Assembly: GCF_947172395.1 (NCBI RefSeq)
Contig: NC_069085.1
Location: 6,046,112-6,110,111, forward strand
Direction: 5' to 3'
From: Bicyclus anynana
Lineage: Eukaryota > Arthropoda > Insecta > Lepidoptera > Nymphalidae
Length of the DNA: 64,000 bases
Below the pieces are notes generated by a model, which saw only the letters and a list, made by a program, of their open reading frames with translations, made no database searches and had not been told where the DNA came from. Position numbers and translations under genes: made by a program. Shown here one piece after another: positions 54,866 through 64,000 of this stretch; position 1 is the first letter of the stretch; each line of letters starts with the position of its first letter.

Positions 54866-55937
54866 TATAATGCAATTAACTTTATTACATTAATGTTTAT
54901 GTTGTTAATGCTCACTCAATATGATATAATGATGTGTTGAGATGTCCTTTTCAGATTATTAGTTGCACTCAATATAAACATTTATTTTTGAAATACTTTT
55001 ATTAAAAAATTTTTAATGCAAGACAGTGTTTTTAATTTATGTATTTTGTATTAGCATGAGTAATAGGTCTAACAGCCAGTGATACAATAGCTTAAATCAA
55101 TTCACTCTGTTATGGCTAGGTTTATGATGTCATGGTATATTAAATGTTTGTCAAGGACAAAGCTATACAGATGTATGTGGTATTACTATTTAGTGATACA
55201 TAAGCCATACAGTAGTTTATATATACACTTTGCGAAGCTTAACACATTCAAATAAATATTACCGTTGAGTAGGATTTGACTTTTTGCTTCATATTATAAA
55301 CTTTCTAACCTATAAAAGCATAAAATTTAGGTTTGGTTACAAATATTTTGGTTTTGATATCAAAATTTGGCAATAAAATGACATTTTCAAGGCTCCAGAT
55401 TATACGAACTACATACATTTTGTTAGATACTAAACTTTTTGGATATAAAAGCTGACATCGGCTGACTGTGGCTCTATTAAAAAAATAAAACAGTTGCCAT
55501 GGAAAATCGATAACAGTTTTCTTAATCAATCAAACGATAAACAAAGTGCAAAGTATTTGCTTAATTAGTTATTAATTTTTTTGATAGTAAATTAAAAATT
55601 AAGCTATTATTATAATTTTTTCTGTAGGTCTTAATGATTCGTAACAAATACTAGGATACCAGAGAAAAAGTGAGTTTAACTTCGGTATAAGCTAACGGAT
55701 CTCAAAGCTGTATTCAGATTTTACTTACAATAGTTTTGTGTTATAAATCAAAGCTTTAATTTAATAAATTGCACAATATTCATAAATTTTCGCAAATCCG
55801 CACAGAATTTTGACATAACTAATTTTGAGTTGACAGTTGACATTGACATTGACAATGACATCTCCACAGCATGTCCAACAAAACGTTATGTTAATGCTTT
55901 AAATAACATTCACGTTATTTATATAATTTAATAGAAT
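54866..55937. promoter_or_regulatory. Divergent region between EF-Ts and the dynein gene
   Basis: About 1.07 kb between two outward-pointing start codons. AT-rich, no obvious CpG island. It presumably contains both promoters and 5' UTRs; I see no clear TATA box or initiator that can be assigned. Confidence 0.5.
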
Positions 55938-56151
55938 ATGCAGAAAAACAAACCATCACGTAAGAAAGGGCAACCAGCTCCTTCTGATGTTAAGCTGCCT
56001 AAACTACCAAAAATTCAAATGCCGGAAGATTTCAAAATCAGGACTCGACCTTTATTTTCACTTCCAATGGAAATTTTAAAATTACCCCCGCCACCGAGGA
56101 AGTCTATGAAGTCACAGGCTCCTACTGCAGGTCCAAGGAGGAGATCCAGCG
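55938..56151 (+). CDS. Dynein exon 1 (start)
   Basis: ATG at 55938 opens a 71-codon exon, donor GTAACA, phase 1. Lys/Pro-rich leader with KLPKLPKIQMPEDFKIRTRP. Confidence 0.8.
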
Positions 56152-58916
56152 GTAACAATTTACATATTTTAGAAAAAATCCAGTTTTCATTAACAAATAA
56201 TCAATTACTGTGAAATTAAAGATTTAGCACTAATTTAATAAAACATTTAAAAAACACTACACATCATTACCGCAACAATAATAAAACATTTTATAGATTC
56301 AATATTTCATTTTGATTTTTTATTAGTGATGCAGAGCTTCACAGCAATGAGGAAAGCCAGAGAAGATTTCAGAGCGAAATTAATGAATCTTATATGTCAA
56401 TCGGCTCCTGGTGAAGATAGTGATGCAATTCCGTCTGGCGAGGAAAAGAATATGCTACGATATTACTATTACTTGCGATACGGCATAGATACAATACACG
56501 TCGCACCTTTGGATAATAAAATGATTTTGCGGTAAGATGTCAGATGCGTTTGCCATTATGTTTCTATTTTCATGTGCTTATGTTTTTACTAACGGGGAAC
56601 AGTCACGGGCCACGCTGGTAACGGTTAAGGGAACACAAGGCGCTAAATAAACTAGGTCTAGGTACTTACCTACCTACATCGCTTGTAGCATACGGGTGCG
56701 TGATTTACAGGGGTGACACCCCTTTTGACACATCAAATGCACCATCCATCTTGGGTTGCATAACCGAATGGGCTATGTGCGAAGCGAAGCGTGGTTGGAA
56801 TTCACGTCTGCTAAAAACATAGGTAGCAATGGTATGGATAAAATCCTCAATGATTGTAAAATGACGGAACAAACAAGATGCCCTACCACGTGAGAAATGG
56901 GAATCCATCGTCTATAAACAGATATCACTTCACAGTTCATAGGTCATGCGAGGAACATGTCCTACAAAGTGCCACCATGTATCCATCATGCAGTAAGGTT
57001 TTAAGCCACATTTGCCTGTAAGGCCTCGCCATGCTTGCTTTAAGGAGTACAGCAATGCTCCTTAAAGCAAGCATGGCGGTGGTACTTCCGACGATCTGTT
57101 ATCACAAAAGCTGTAGGTACTACTACTAACTATTGCAGTGGAGTAGACTGCCTCCCAGGGGCCTTGTATCAAAAATTAAGGGGGCCAAATAGTGACAAGA
57201 GGCAAAACCCGAAAATCTCTTTAAGTAGCAGTATTTTTCTCCACGAAGCACCAGATGATGTGAAATTGTAGATTAAATTTTACTAATTTTTGCTATCATA
57301 CTTAATAGGCCCCTGTAGTCCAGGGGGCCCGTATCATTGATACGGCTGATACGACGGTAGCTACGCTCCTGGACTATTGCCAAATTACTGAGAATTAGGC
57401 TTATAATTATTTGATGTCTCTCTTTGCAGTGTTCACAATTTAATATCGATAAAATTGAAAAAATGGAGAGAATGTTTACTGACTGCTACGGATGAGATGC
57501 GCGAAGATTTCATGATGAGCATGAAAAAGGCTATCGTCGATTTTGTATTAAAGGACCCTAATACGGTTAGTGTTTTAAGACCATAATGTACAACCTAAAA
57601 CTATAAATATACCTCATATTCGACTTACTGTCGAGCATGAGTCTTCTATCGGAATGAGAGGGGTTAGGCTAATAGTCCATCATGCTGGCCCAACGCGAAT
57701 TGGCAGACTTTTCAGGTAAATTCTCAGGTAGGTACCACCTATCCAGGTTTCCTCACGATGTTTTCCTTCACCGTTTGAGACACGTGTTATCTACAAATAT
57801 TATAACGCCTTGATACTTCTTAATATATGAAGCTGCCTCGCTGGTCCAGTGGTAAGACTATATTTATATTTACTTCGGATCAGGAGGTCCTGATGGTTCG
57901 AGTCATTTTGTTTTGGGTCGGACTATGACTATTAAAAATAAAGAAATTTTTATCAAAGAAAACTTTAGTTAAAATTCTCAGTCCGGAAATTGGTGATGTT
58001 ACGCTACCATGCATCGGAGAGCACGTTAACCTAGAAAAAAGGATGGTAAAGAACGGCCGTACCGCTTTTTTTGCTGGATTTGATTCTAGAACCTCTTTTT
58101 TTAGAAATCTTAAAAAAATATAGTTTCTATAGGAAGAGTCTCTAGAAGATGAGGATACACCTCTGAAAAAGGAGTTGGCTATGAAAGACGATGCCTGGAG
58201 AAACCGCTACGCAGTCGCTAGGAGATATTTGAATAGAAACCTTCATAGTGTCAACCCCTGTATTGCTCAAGTGTTGCAGATTTGGTGGAAACAATATAAG
58301 TAAGCATATAACTATTACATAGATATACCTACATACATCTATGTCAATAATTGTATATCTATGTCTAGACCTGTACAACCGCGAATAATTTTAATAAAAA
58401 CGAAGCGCGCGCTCGCTATATTTATAATATTATTAGATACTAGCGGACGCCTGCGACTTCGTCCGCGTGAAACCCTACTTTTACCCCTATCCTACCCCTA
58501 ACCTACCCCTACTCTACCCCTACCGTACCCCTACCCTACCCCTACCCTATTAAAGGCTTAAAAATTGAGTAACTTCTCCCGCTTTCCCAACATTTCCCTT
58601 CACTGCTCTGTTCCTATTGATTGTAGCGTGATAAAGAGTATACTATAACCTGCCCAGGAGTGTGAAGAATAATTGTACTAAGTTTCGTTAAAATCCGTCG
58701 AGTAGTTTTTGTTTTAATAACGAACATACCACGCGGCGAAAGCTTAAAAAATTGAGTAACTTCTCCCGTTTTCCCAACATTTCCCTTCACTGCTCTGCTT
58801 CTATTGATCGTAGCGTGATGAAAAGTATACTAAAACCTGCCCAGGAGTATAAAGAATAATTGTACCAAGTTTCGTTAAAATCCGTCGAGTAGTTTTTGTT
58901 TCTATAAAGAACATGC

Positions 58917-58951
<35 letters not shown>

Positions 58952-61900
58952 AATTTTACTGATTGCATTTTTGGCATCAGTATCGACCAATAATCACCCC
59001 GTGATAGTTATTTTGGAAATATATTTCATGTACAGAATTGACCTCTCTACAGATTTATTATAAGTATAAATGCTAATGAAAAATTGTATAATATTGTCAG
59101 TGTGTGTACCTGTTCGTTTTAAGCAAAGTAAGAAACAAGTTCCGAGTTCTCCTTCTATTCCGTAGTTATCTTTTTTGACAATAACTAATCGTATTTGTAA
59201 GAGTAAATTATAAATAGTACCTATATCCCAGTCAGCTAATATCCCAAATTTTACCAAGCATGGCAAAATTATATATTTTCTTCCCAAGTGACCTCCGGTT
59301 GATCAGCATGAAGGACATAATGATGACAAACGAAGCGTATGAGCTGCAGGATTTCTGCTTCGTGTGCAAGCGACACATCGAGGCGGCGGGCAACGTGCTG
59401 TCCCTGCAATGGCTGCCTACTTTACAGGCGGTCTTCTTACAGGTATCTATGGAAGCTTTATCGATGTCGCTCTGAGGCAAATTAAGATGTCTCACCATCT
59501 TGATTTGCCTTAGAGCGACATCGATTAAGCTTTCCTATCCTTTTTCGATGGCAAATTAGGATGGTGAGATCCTATCTCTTTTTTTATTCTTTACAAGTTA
59601 GCCCTTGACTACAATCTCATCTGATGGTAAGTGATGCTGCAATTTAAGATAGAAGCGGATAACTTGTTAGGAGTGGGATGGAAATCCACACCCATTTCAG
59701 TTTCTACACGACATCGTACCGGAATGCTAAATCGTTTGGCGGTACGTCTTTGCCGGTATGGTGGTAACGAACCACGTGCGAAGCCTCCCACCAGCCAAAA
59801 TATCTAAAGATTTCTAATGTGTTCTAATTTAAATAAGGGTAGGTATGTGTTACCAACAGTGCCGGATTAAGCAATGTTCCGCGCTCTGAAAAATTATTCT
59901 GTCATAGGCGATGATAATTTCAGTAGTCACTGAATAATTGGAGTTCAAAAGCATTTTACGCATTATTGATTCATCACCATCATCATCATCATTATCATCA
60001 TCATATCAGTCAATGGACGTCAACTGTAGGACATAGGCCTTTTGTAGACTTCCAAACATCACGGTTCTAAGCCGCCTGAATACATTTGATCCCTGTGACT
60101 CGCTTGATGTCGTCATTCCACCTGGTGGGGGGCTCGCTTCTAGTACTACGCCATCACTACGCTTTCTAGTACGAGGTCGCCATTCCAGCATCTTGGTACC
60201 CTAACGTCCATCGACTCTTCGAACTATGTGCCCACCGACTCATTGAGGTATGTCGAATAATTACAGTGATTTTCTGATTTATCTAGGGTAGTAAGAAGAA
60301 ACAGATACCGGATCCAAAACAAGTTTCCAAAATGAAAAAGTTTTATAACTGTTTATCCTGCATCATGACATACAATCTTCAGACCTTGTGCCTTAAATCC
60401 ATGAAGGACTTTACCGAGTACATCTTAGATGTTGGGGTATGCTAACTTTTTTATTTAGTGGATGCCAGCGACTTCGTCGGAGTTCTTTTTTCTACCTTTG
60501 TCTGATAAACCTACGTCTCTACGCCCAACCTGCTTCAACCTTGCTACTTACTTGATCTACCCGCAAAACTACATGAAAATCGGTTTATTTGATGAATAGA
60601 TGCTACTGAGAATGCAAGCTTAAGATGAGCCGTACATTCTAAGGTTGCCACAGATTACGTGTTTCAAGTTATTTGAACCCATTACCTACTGAGGGTTCAG
60701 ATGTCGGTCATTTCTGAACTATTAAACTTCTTCAGTTTAAATATTTATGCAATAATCTTTAAAGTATCTTCATTGTAACAAAAAAATAATTAGTGCTACG
60801 CGTTTACAGCTAGTAGACATTTTAACTTTCATCCTCTCTAACTTTCCTTTAAATTTAACTCAAATTACCTTGAAATTGCATGCACGTAGGAATACTGATA
60901 GAGCAAAGCTACAAAAGTATCAGATCAGAGCAAATTTGAAATCTCATCCTTTATATAAGGAAGAATGATCTCATGATTTGTATTTTGTTTTAAGGGAATG
61001 AACCAAGGGTTCGTTATAAACTTGGCATTCAAAGACGACGCGATAGGATTTGAACCAACTTTCAAGCAATTTCGAGATCAGCTTTGCCTTTTATACGACT
61101 TTATTATTGACGCATGCCGACAATCGCCGCGTTTGGAAACTCTGTTGTACCAGGATTATGTTATTACAAATAGAGCTACTCTCAGGGTAAGATGCATTTA
61201 AAAAATCATAAAAAATAATTATATCTAATGTAAAAAATGCGACAATGTTAATAAAATATATTTTTAATAGCCAATTATTGACAATGATATTGTGGAAGAC
61301 TACAAGACGAAAGTAGCGGATTTGATTAATGAACAGAGAATTGGACCAGAACTCCGCGTGCAAGATTTCGATAGCTTCGTCTGTTTACTCAACGGAGAGG
61401 TGAGTTATTTCCAACTGTATAATCTTACTACTTTCGAAAAACTGTTTAATCTGATATTTAAATGTTAAACATTAAATGATAATTAAATGTTCCAATTGTA
61501 TAACCTTTCTTCTTTCCGAGAGTAAATTTTAGTTACTTTATCTATTGCAAAGCAACAGTGCTACCGTATACTCAGGTCTACGGTTCCATGAAGTTTGTAA
61601 AAGTTTGCGTAAAAAAAGGTACGGCAAAAATGCATACTTCGATAGTCTCATGGGAATCAACTGTTCTTCTAGTACTTCCTGTTGATGTAGAACTATAATA
61701 TTTGGCAAGTAACATCGGGGATATTCATCATCATAAATCACAAGTACAAGAACAAAATCACACAATCGCACTTATCCTAGATCAGGCGCTCTGAGGAGTT
61801 GAGAGTGTATGTATACCTATATTATTATGACCGCATTCTATTCACGGTTTTGAACTCAGAAAACCATGCAGTTATACCCCACTCCCTTCAATATCGATAA

Positions 61901-64000
61901 ATGGACTAAGCTTATACTTCGGCAAAAAATTTATTGTTTGTTTTAATAAGAATAACCACTTGTTATATTTGTTTCTGAAATTCAGTCTCAAGGTCAAGTT
62001 GAAAGTTTCATAAGCTCTTGCCCCGAGAAAACGTTTGAAGAATACTGCAAAGAAGCTGTAAAATACGTCACTGTGGCGAAGGAAATTCCTTCCAAGCTGG
62101 AGGGGACCATAGTGATCGGAATGTTCCGGATGCAGCGAGGAGATCTGATCAACACCTTGCGCGGGGCGGCCACGCGGCTCGCTAACACCTTGCTGAGGAG
62201 GATGACTGAAGATTATCAGAACATCATTAAAGCGTTAGTGTTATTACTGACAATATTTTATGTATCCAATAGGCATTTCATATTTATTAGTTTATAAGAC
62301 TGTTTTACCAGAGAGTTTATTAGTTTTAGTTCGTCAATGCGTTCTGTTTCTGCATTCAGCACGTGGATTCCCACAACTGGAAAATATTTGAGTGATGAGC
62401 ATGGGTGTTTTCCAGTGTCTGGGTGTATTTATACATTTTAAAAGTATTTATATATGTATCCATATATTATATTATATTATATATCCATAACACAGGCTAT
62501 ACGATTACTTTTGGGGCTATGTAGTGATATAAGTACTGTGTAAGTATACCTATTTATTTATTTAAGCCTATTATTTATTTTCTTTGTCACTTGATATCAA
62601 GTAAGACTGGAAAAATGACAAAACTTACGCCTAGAATACGAGTATCTGTTAATCCAGATATATTTCATTCTAAAATATCAGCTTAATCGCTTCAGTAGCC
62701 GCAGTGTAGAGTAGGAACAAACATATACTCTTACACACAAACTTTCGCCTTTATAATACTAGTGTGATTATAATATTAGTCTCAATTTTCCTTTAAAGAA
62801 TTTATGATGAGTACGCTTCGATTGCGAATACTTTACTGACACCGCCGCAAGATACAGCAGCTCTTATGGAACTGATTGAATACAACAAAAAGGTAGAAGA
62901 GAAGCTGATGGAAGAAATGGAGGACAAACTACGGAACGTGATGCGATATATTGTGTTCCTGAGTGATTACACCGCATTCACTCCTCTAGAAATGAAAGCG
63001 AATAATCAGTCCTTCCATTGGTAGGTTATTCTTTCATACTTAAAGTATAACATCGAATAGACCATATTAGTGTTTTATCGCTAGATCCGTTGTTAGCGTT
63101 CCGTTTTAAAAGACGGGTAATTGCCTCTCGATCACTAGGGTTCATTTACACGAGCAGCACGTCGCCAACGGCAGCTGGTAACTTCTTGCGACGACTGCAA
63201 AGGGCGGCAGTCTAAGGCAGTCAACGGCAGTCGAATGCTTCGGCGGCAATCGGCGGCAGTCAACGGCAGTCGACGACCGCCGTCGACGGTCGCCGAGATA
63301 TGGTCGTCGGTAGCAGTTGCTGCTCGTGTAAATGAACCCTTAGCCGTGTGCCGCAAGATATTTATCTCTTTCTATTCATATATAATATGGGTTTTATTTT
63401 TTTTCTCTTTCATCTGGTATGTATGTTGGCCCGATAAAAAAAAGAAACTGAAGTGGACTATCATTTAAAATCATACATTTTTTACAGGACTTTATTTTTA
63501 AATTGGGTCATCATAATTAAAAAAAATAATAATTATAGCACTAAAGCTTTTCTACAAAACAGGAACAATCATTATTTTAATAAAGAAAATGGTATCATAA
63601 TACTTTGGTAAAAAATGCGATTAAAAATTATAACTTGGTCACCTTACGCATTTTTTCAAAACTAACCATATTAGTTTTAGATAATTAGGCGGTTTATCTC
63701 CCACTTACGTTTTACCAATTAATTAAGAGACACTTTGTCCCCCCAAGTGTCAAGTGGCACGTCGATTCTCTTTCTACGATCGCTAACTCTTCGAAAACCA
63801 GAAAGATGTATGGGAATGACATTTGCTATCGACAATTCACGTGATCAAGATCTGTCATTCTTATACATTTTTTCGATCGCAGAAAGAGAATCGACATGCC
63901 ACTTGGCTAGGGAGCTTTATACCTAATACTTATCACGTTGCATAAAACCGAACAGGTATGGACGTATGCCAGGCGTTGTGGAAGAGTGCAAAGTAATTTG
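55938..64000 (+). CDS. Axonemal dynein heavy chain, N-terminal part (DNAH3/7/12-like), runs off the window
   Basis: Motor subunit of an inner-arm axonemal dynein, acting in sperm flagella or chordotonal cilia. Eleven exons: 55938-56151, 56327-56531, 57430-57565, 58133-58299, 59289-59442, 60287-60436, 60995-61186, 61271-61399, 61986-62233, 62799-63020, 63956-64000 (partial). Phases agree, with about 620 residues and no stop. The N-terminus is Lys/Pro-rich (QKNKPSRKKGQ), then tail sequence typical of monomeric inner-arm chains: RYYYYLRYGIDTIHVAPLD, MSMKKAIVDFVLKDP, RRYLNRNLHSVNPCIAQVL, WWKQYNDLRLISMKD. Motor (AAA) domains lie to the right of the window. I infer the DNAH3/7/12 group from these motifs; I cannot name the paralogue. 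Confidence 0.87.
56327..56531 (+). CDS. Dynein exon 2
   Basis: Acceptor TTTTATTAG, donor GTAAGA. Encodes FTAMRKAREDFRAKLMNLIC and RYYYYLRYGIDTIHVAPLD. Confidence 0.88.
57027..57078. repeat. Perfect 21-bp hairpin
   Basis: CGCCATGCTTGCTTTAAGGA and complement (57027-57047, 57058-57078), loop of 10. In dynein intron 2. Confidence 0.88.
57430..57565 (+). CDS. Dynein exon 3
   Basis: Acceptor TCTTTGCAG, donor GTTAGT. Encodes ISIKLKKWRECLLTATDEMR and MSMKKAIVDFVLKDPNT. Confidence 0.88.
57605..57800 (-). mobile_element. SINE fragment, reverse
   Basis: Inverted body of the 23985-24305 family: ATTCGACTTACTGTCGAGCA, GGAATGAGAGGGGTTAG, CCTTCACCGTTTGAGACACG. Confidence 0.7.
57831..57910 (+). mobile_element. 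tRNA-headed SINE, third family
   Basis: CCTCGCTGGTCCAGTGGTAA and GATGGTTCGAGTC form A-box and B-box-like blocks at tRNA spacing; the rest is short and diverged. Confidence 0.5.
58133..58299 (+). CDS. Dynein exon 4
   Basis: Acceptor TTTCTATAG, donor GTAAGC. Encodes RNRYAVARRYLNRNLHSVNP and AQVLQIWWKQY. Confidence 0.88.
58440..58950 (+). repeat. Composite repeat: C-rich array, tandem unit, CAGA tail
   Basis: Starts with GACTTCGTCCGCGTGAAACC, then a TACCCCTACCC array (58491-58550), then a 180-bp unit present twice (58555-58735 and 58743-58920; both contain ATTGAGTAACTTCTCCCG and AAATCCGTCGAGTAGTTTTT) and a (CAGA) tail at 58914-58950. Looks like a LINE or SINE-derived element. Confidence 0.75.
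59289..59442 (+). CDS. Dynein exon 5
   Basis: Acceptor TTTTCTTCCCAAG, donor GTATCT. Encodes DLRLISMKDIMMTNEAYELQ and the CKRHIEAAGNVLSLQWLP tail. Confidence 0.86.
59451..59535. repeat. 39-bp inverted repeat next to dynein exon 5
   Basis: GGAAGCTTTATCGATGTCGC and its inverted copy (59451-59489 and 59496-59535), few mismatches, loop of six. It starts 9 bp after the exon. Confidence 0.8.
59585..59805 (+). repeat. TTAGCCCTTGACTACAATC repeat family, forward copy
   Basis: CAAGTTAGCCCTTGACTACA, AATCGTTTGGCGGTACGTC; close to 25073-25270. Confidence 0.8.
59970..60250 (-). pseudogene. RTE-type LINE 3' end, reverse
   Basis: The minus strand reads the same C-terminus as 31101-31465 (RPRTRKRSDGVVLEASPPP region diverged), with the plus-strand CATCAT tail at 59975-60005. 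Confidence 0.7.
60287..60436 (+). CDS. Dynein exon 6
   Basis: Acceptor TTTATCTAG, donor GTATGC; 50 codons. Encodes KMKKFYNCLSCIMTYNLQTL and SMKDFTEYILDVG. Confidence 0.88.
60995..61186 (+). CDS. Dynein exon 7
   Basis: Acceptor TGTTTTAAG, donor GTAAGA; 64 codons. Encodes IGFEPTFKQFRDQLCLLYDF and SPRLETLLYQDY. Confidence 0.9.
61271..61399 (+). CDS. Dynein exon 8
   Basis: Acceptor TTTTTAATAG, donor GTGAGT; 43 codons. Encodes PIIDNDIVEDYKTKVADLIN. Confidence 0.88.
61986..62233 (+). CDS. Dynein exon 9
   Basis: Acceptor GAAATTCAG, donor GTTAGT. Encodes AVKYVTVAKEIPSKLEGTIV and MFRMQRGDLINTLRGAATRL. Confidence 0.88.
62355..62575 (+). mobile_element. 5'-truncated SINE (family of 7749-8045)
   Basis: Begins within the head (GGATTCCCACAACTGGAAAA) and shares the body CAGTGTCTGGGTGTATTTA and TTTTGGGGCTATGTAGTG, ending in a TATTTATTTATTTA tail. 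Confidence 0.78.
62640..62775 (+). repeat. Interspersed repeat, short copy
   Basis: ATCGCTTCAGTAGCCGCAGT and CAAACTTTCGCCTTTATAAT; same family as 10640-10815. It ends just before dynein exon 10. Confidence 0.65.
62799..63020 (+). CDS. Dynein exon 10
   Basis: Acceptor TCCTTTAAAG, donor GTAGGT. Encodes LTPPQDTAALMELIEYNKKV and MRYIVFLSDYTAFTP. Confidence 0.9.
63137..63342. repeat. Inverted element with GGCAGTC-rich interior
   Basis: GGGTTCATTTACACGAGCAG (from 63139) and CTGCTCGTGTAAATGAACCC (to about 63341) are perfect inverted ends. The interior is a GTCAACGGCAGTCGA/CGGCGGCAGT simple repeat. Non-coding; probably a MITE. Confidence 0.75.
63956..64000 (+). CDS. Dynein exon 11, partial
   Basis: Acceptor ACCGAACAG; the first base completes Trp in HW-YGRMPGVVEECKVI, the W-x-x-RMP motif of dynein tails. 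Cut by the window end. Confidence 0.82.

Overview
This is a eukaryotic nuclear window, almost certainly from a lepidopteran insect. The signs are short exons in long AT-rich introns with GT/AG junctions, dense tRNA-headed SINEs and small foldback elements, RTE-type and CR1/Jockey-group LINEs, and a short TTAGG-type run. It holds four recognisable protein genes, one unassigned intronless reading frame and many mobile-element copies. All splice sites were placed by eye, from conserved protein sequence, consensus junctions and phase agreement.

Layout. (1) 4068-13205, plus strand: the last nine coding exons of Rho-associated kinase (ROCK/Rok), covering coiled coil, Rho-binding segment, split PH domain with inserted C1 domain, and C-terminus. 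The kinase end lies left of the window. (2) 13206-22467: a gene-poor interval of UTR and intergenic DNA with LINE relics and an unusual AGTGCACT-rich array. (3) 22468-43777 (possibly to 46461), minus strand: a nearly complete villin/Quail-like actin-bundling gene in 15 exons (844 residues), with six gelsolin repeats and a villin headpiece. Its 10.5-kb first visible intron carries an almost full-length LINE on the opposite strand (34095-38500) whose ORF2 is broken by a 2-bp slippage in a TA run. (4) 43.8-49.8 kb: upstream/intergenic DNA with foldback elements. (5) 49819-50343, plus: a 174-codon single-exon reading frame of unknown function. (6) 50449-54844, minus: mitochondrial elongation factor Ts in three exons, with a 5'-truncated LINE in intron 1. 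(7) 55938-64000, plus: the first eleven exons (N-terminal tail) of an axonemal inner-arm dynein heavy chain, divergent from EF-Ts and running off the window.

The four genes have no evident shared pathway. ROCK and villin both act on actin; EF-Ts and the dynein chain share a roughly 1-kb divergent intergenic region. The most notable non-gene signals are: a 28-30 bp minisatellite of CRE-like TGACGTCA palindromes that begins in the ROCK stop codon; a partial copy of a ROCK exon in the following intron; a 41/38-bp minisatellite abutting a villin splice donor; several perfect or near-perfect hairpins around EF-Ts and dynein; and matched G-rich/C-rich arrays. I found no clear new multi-gene system; the best candidates for novelty are the orphan frame and the AGTGCACT array.
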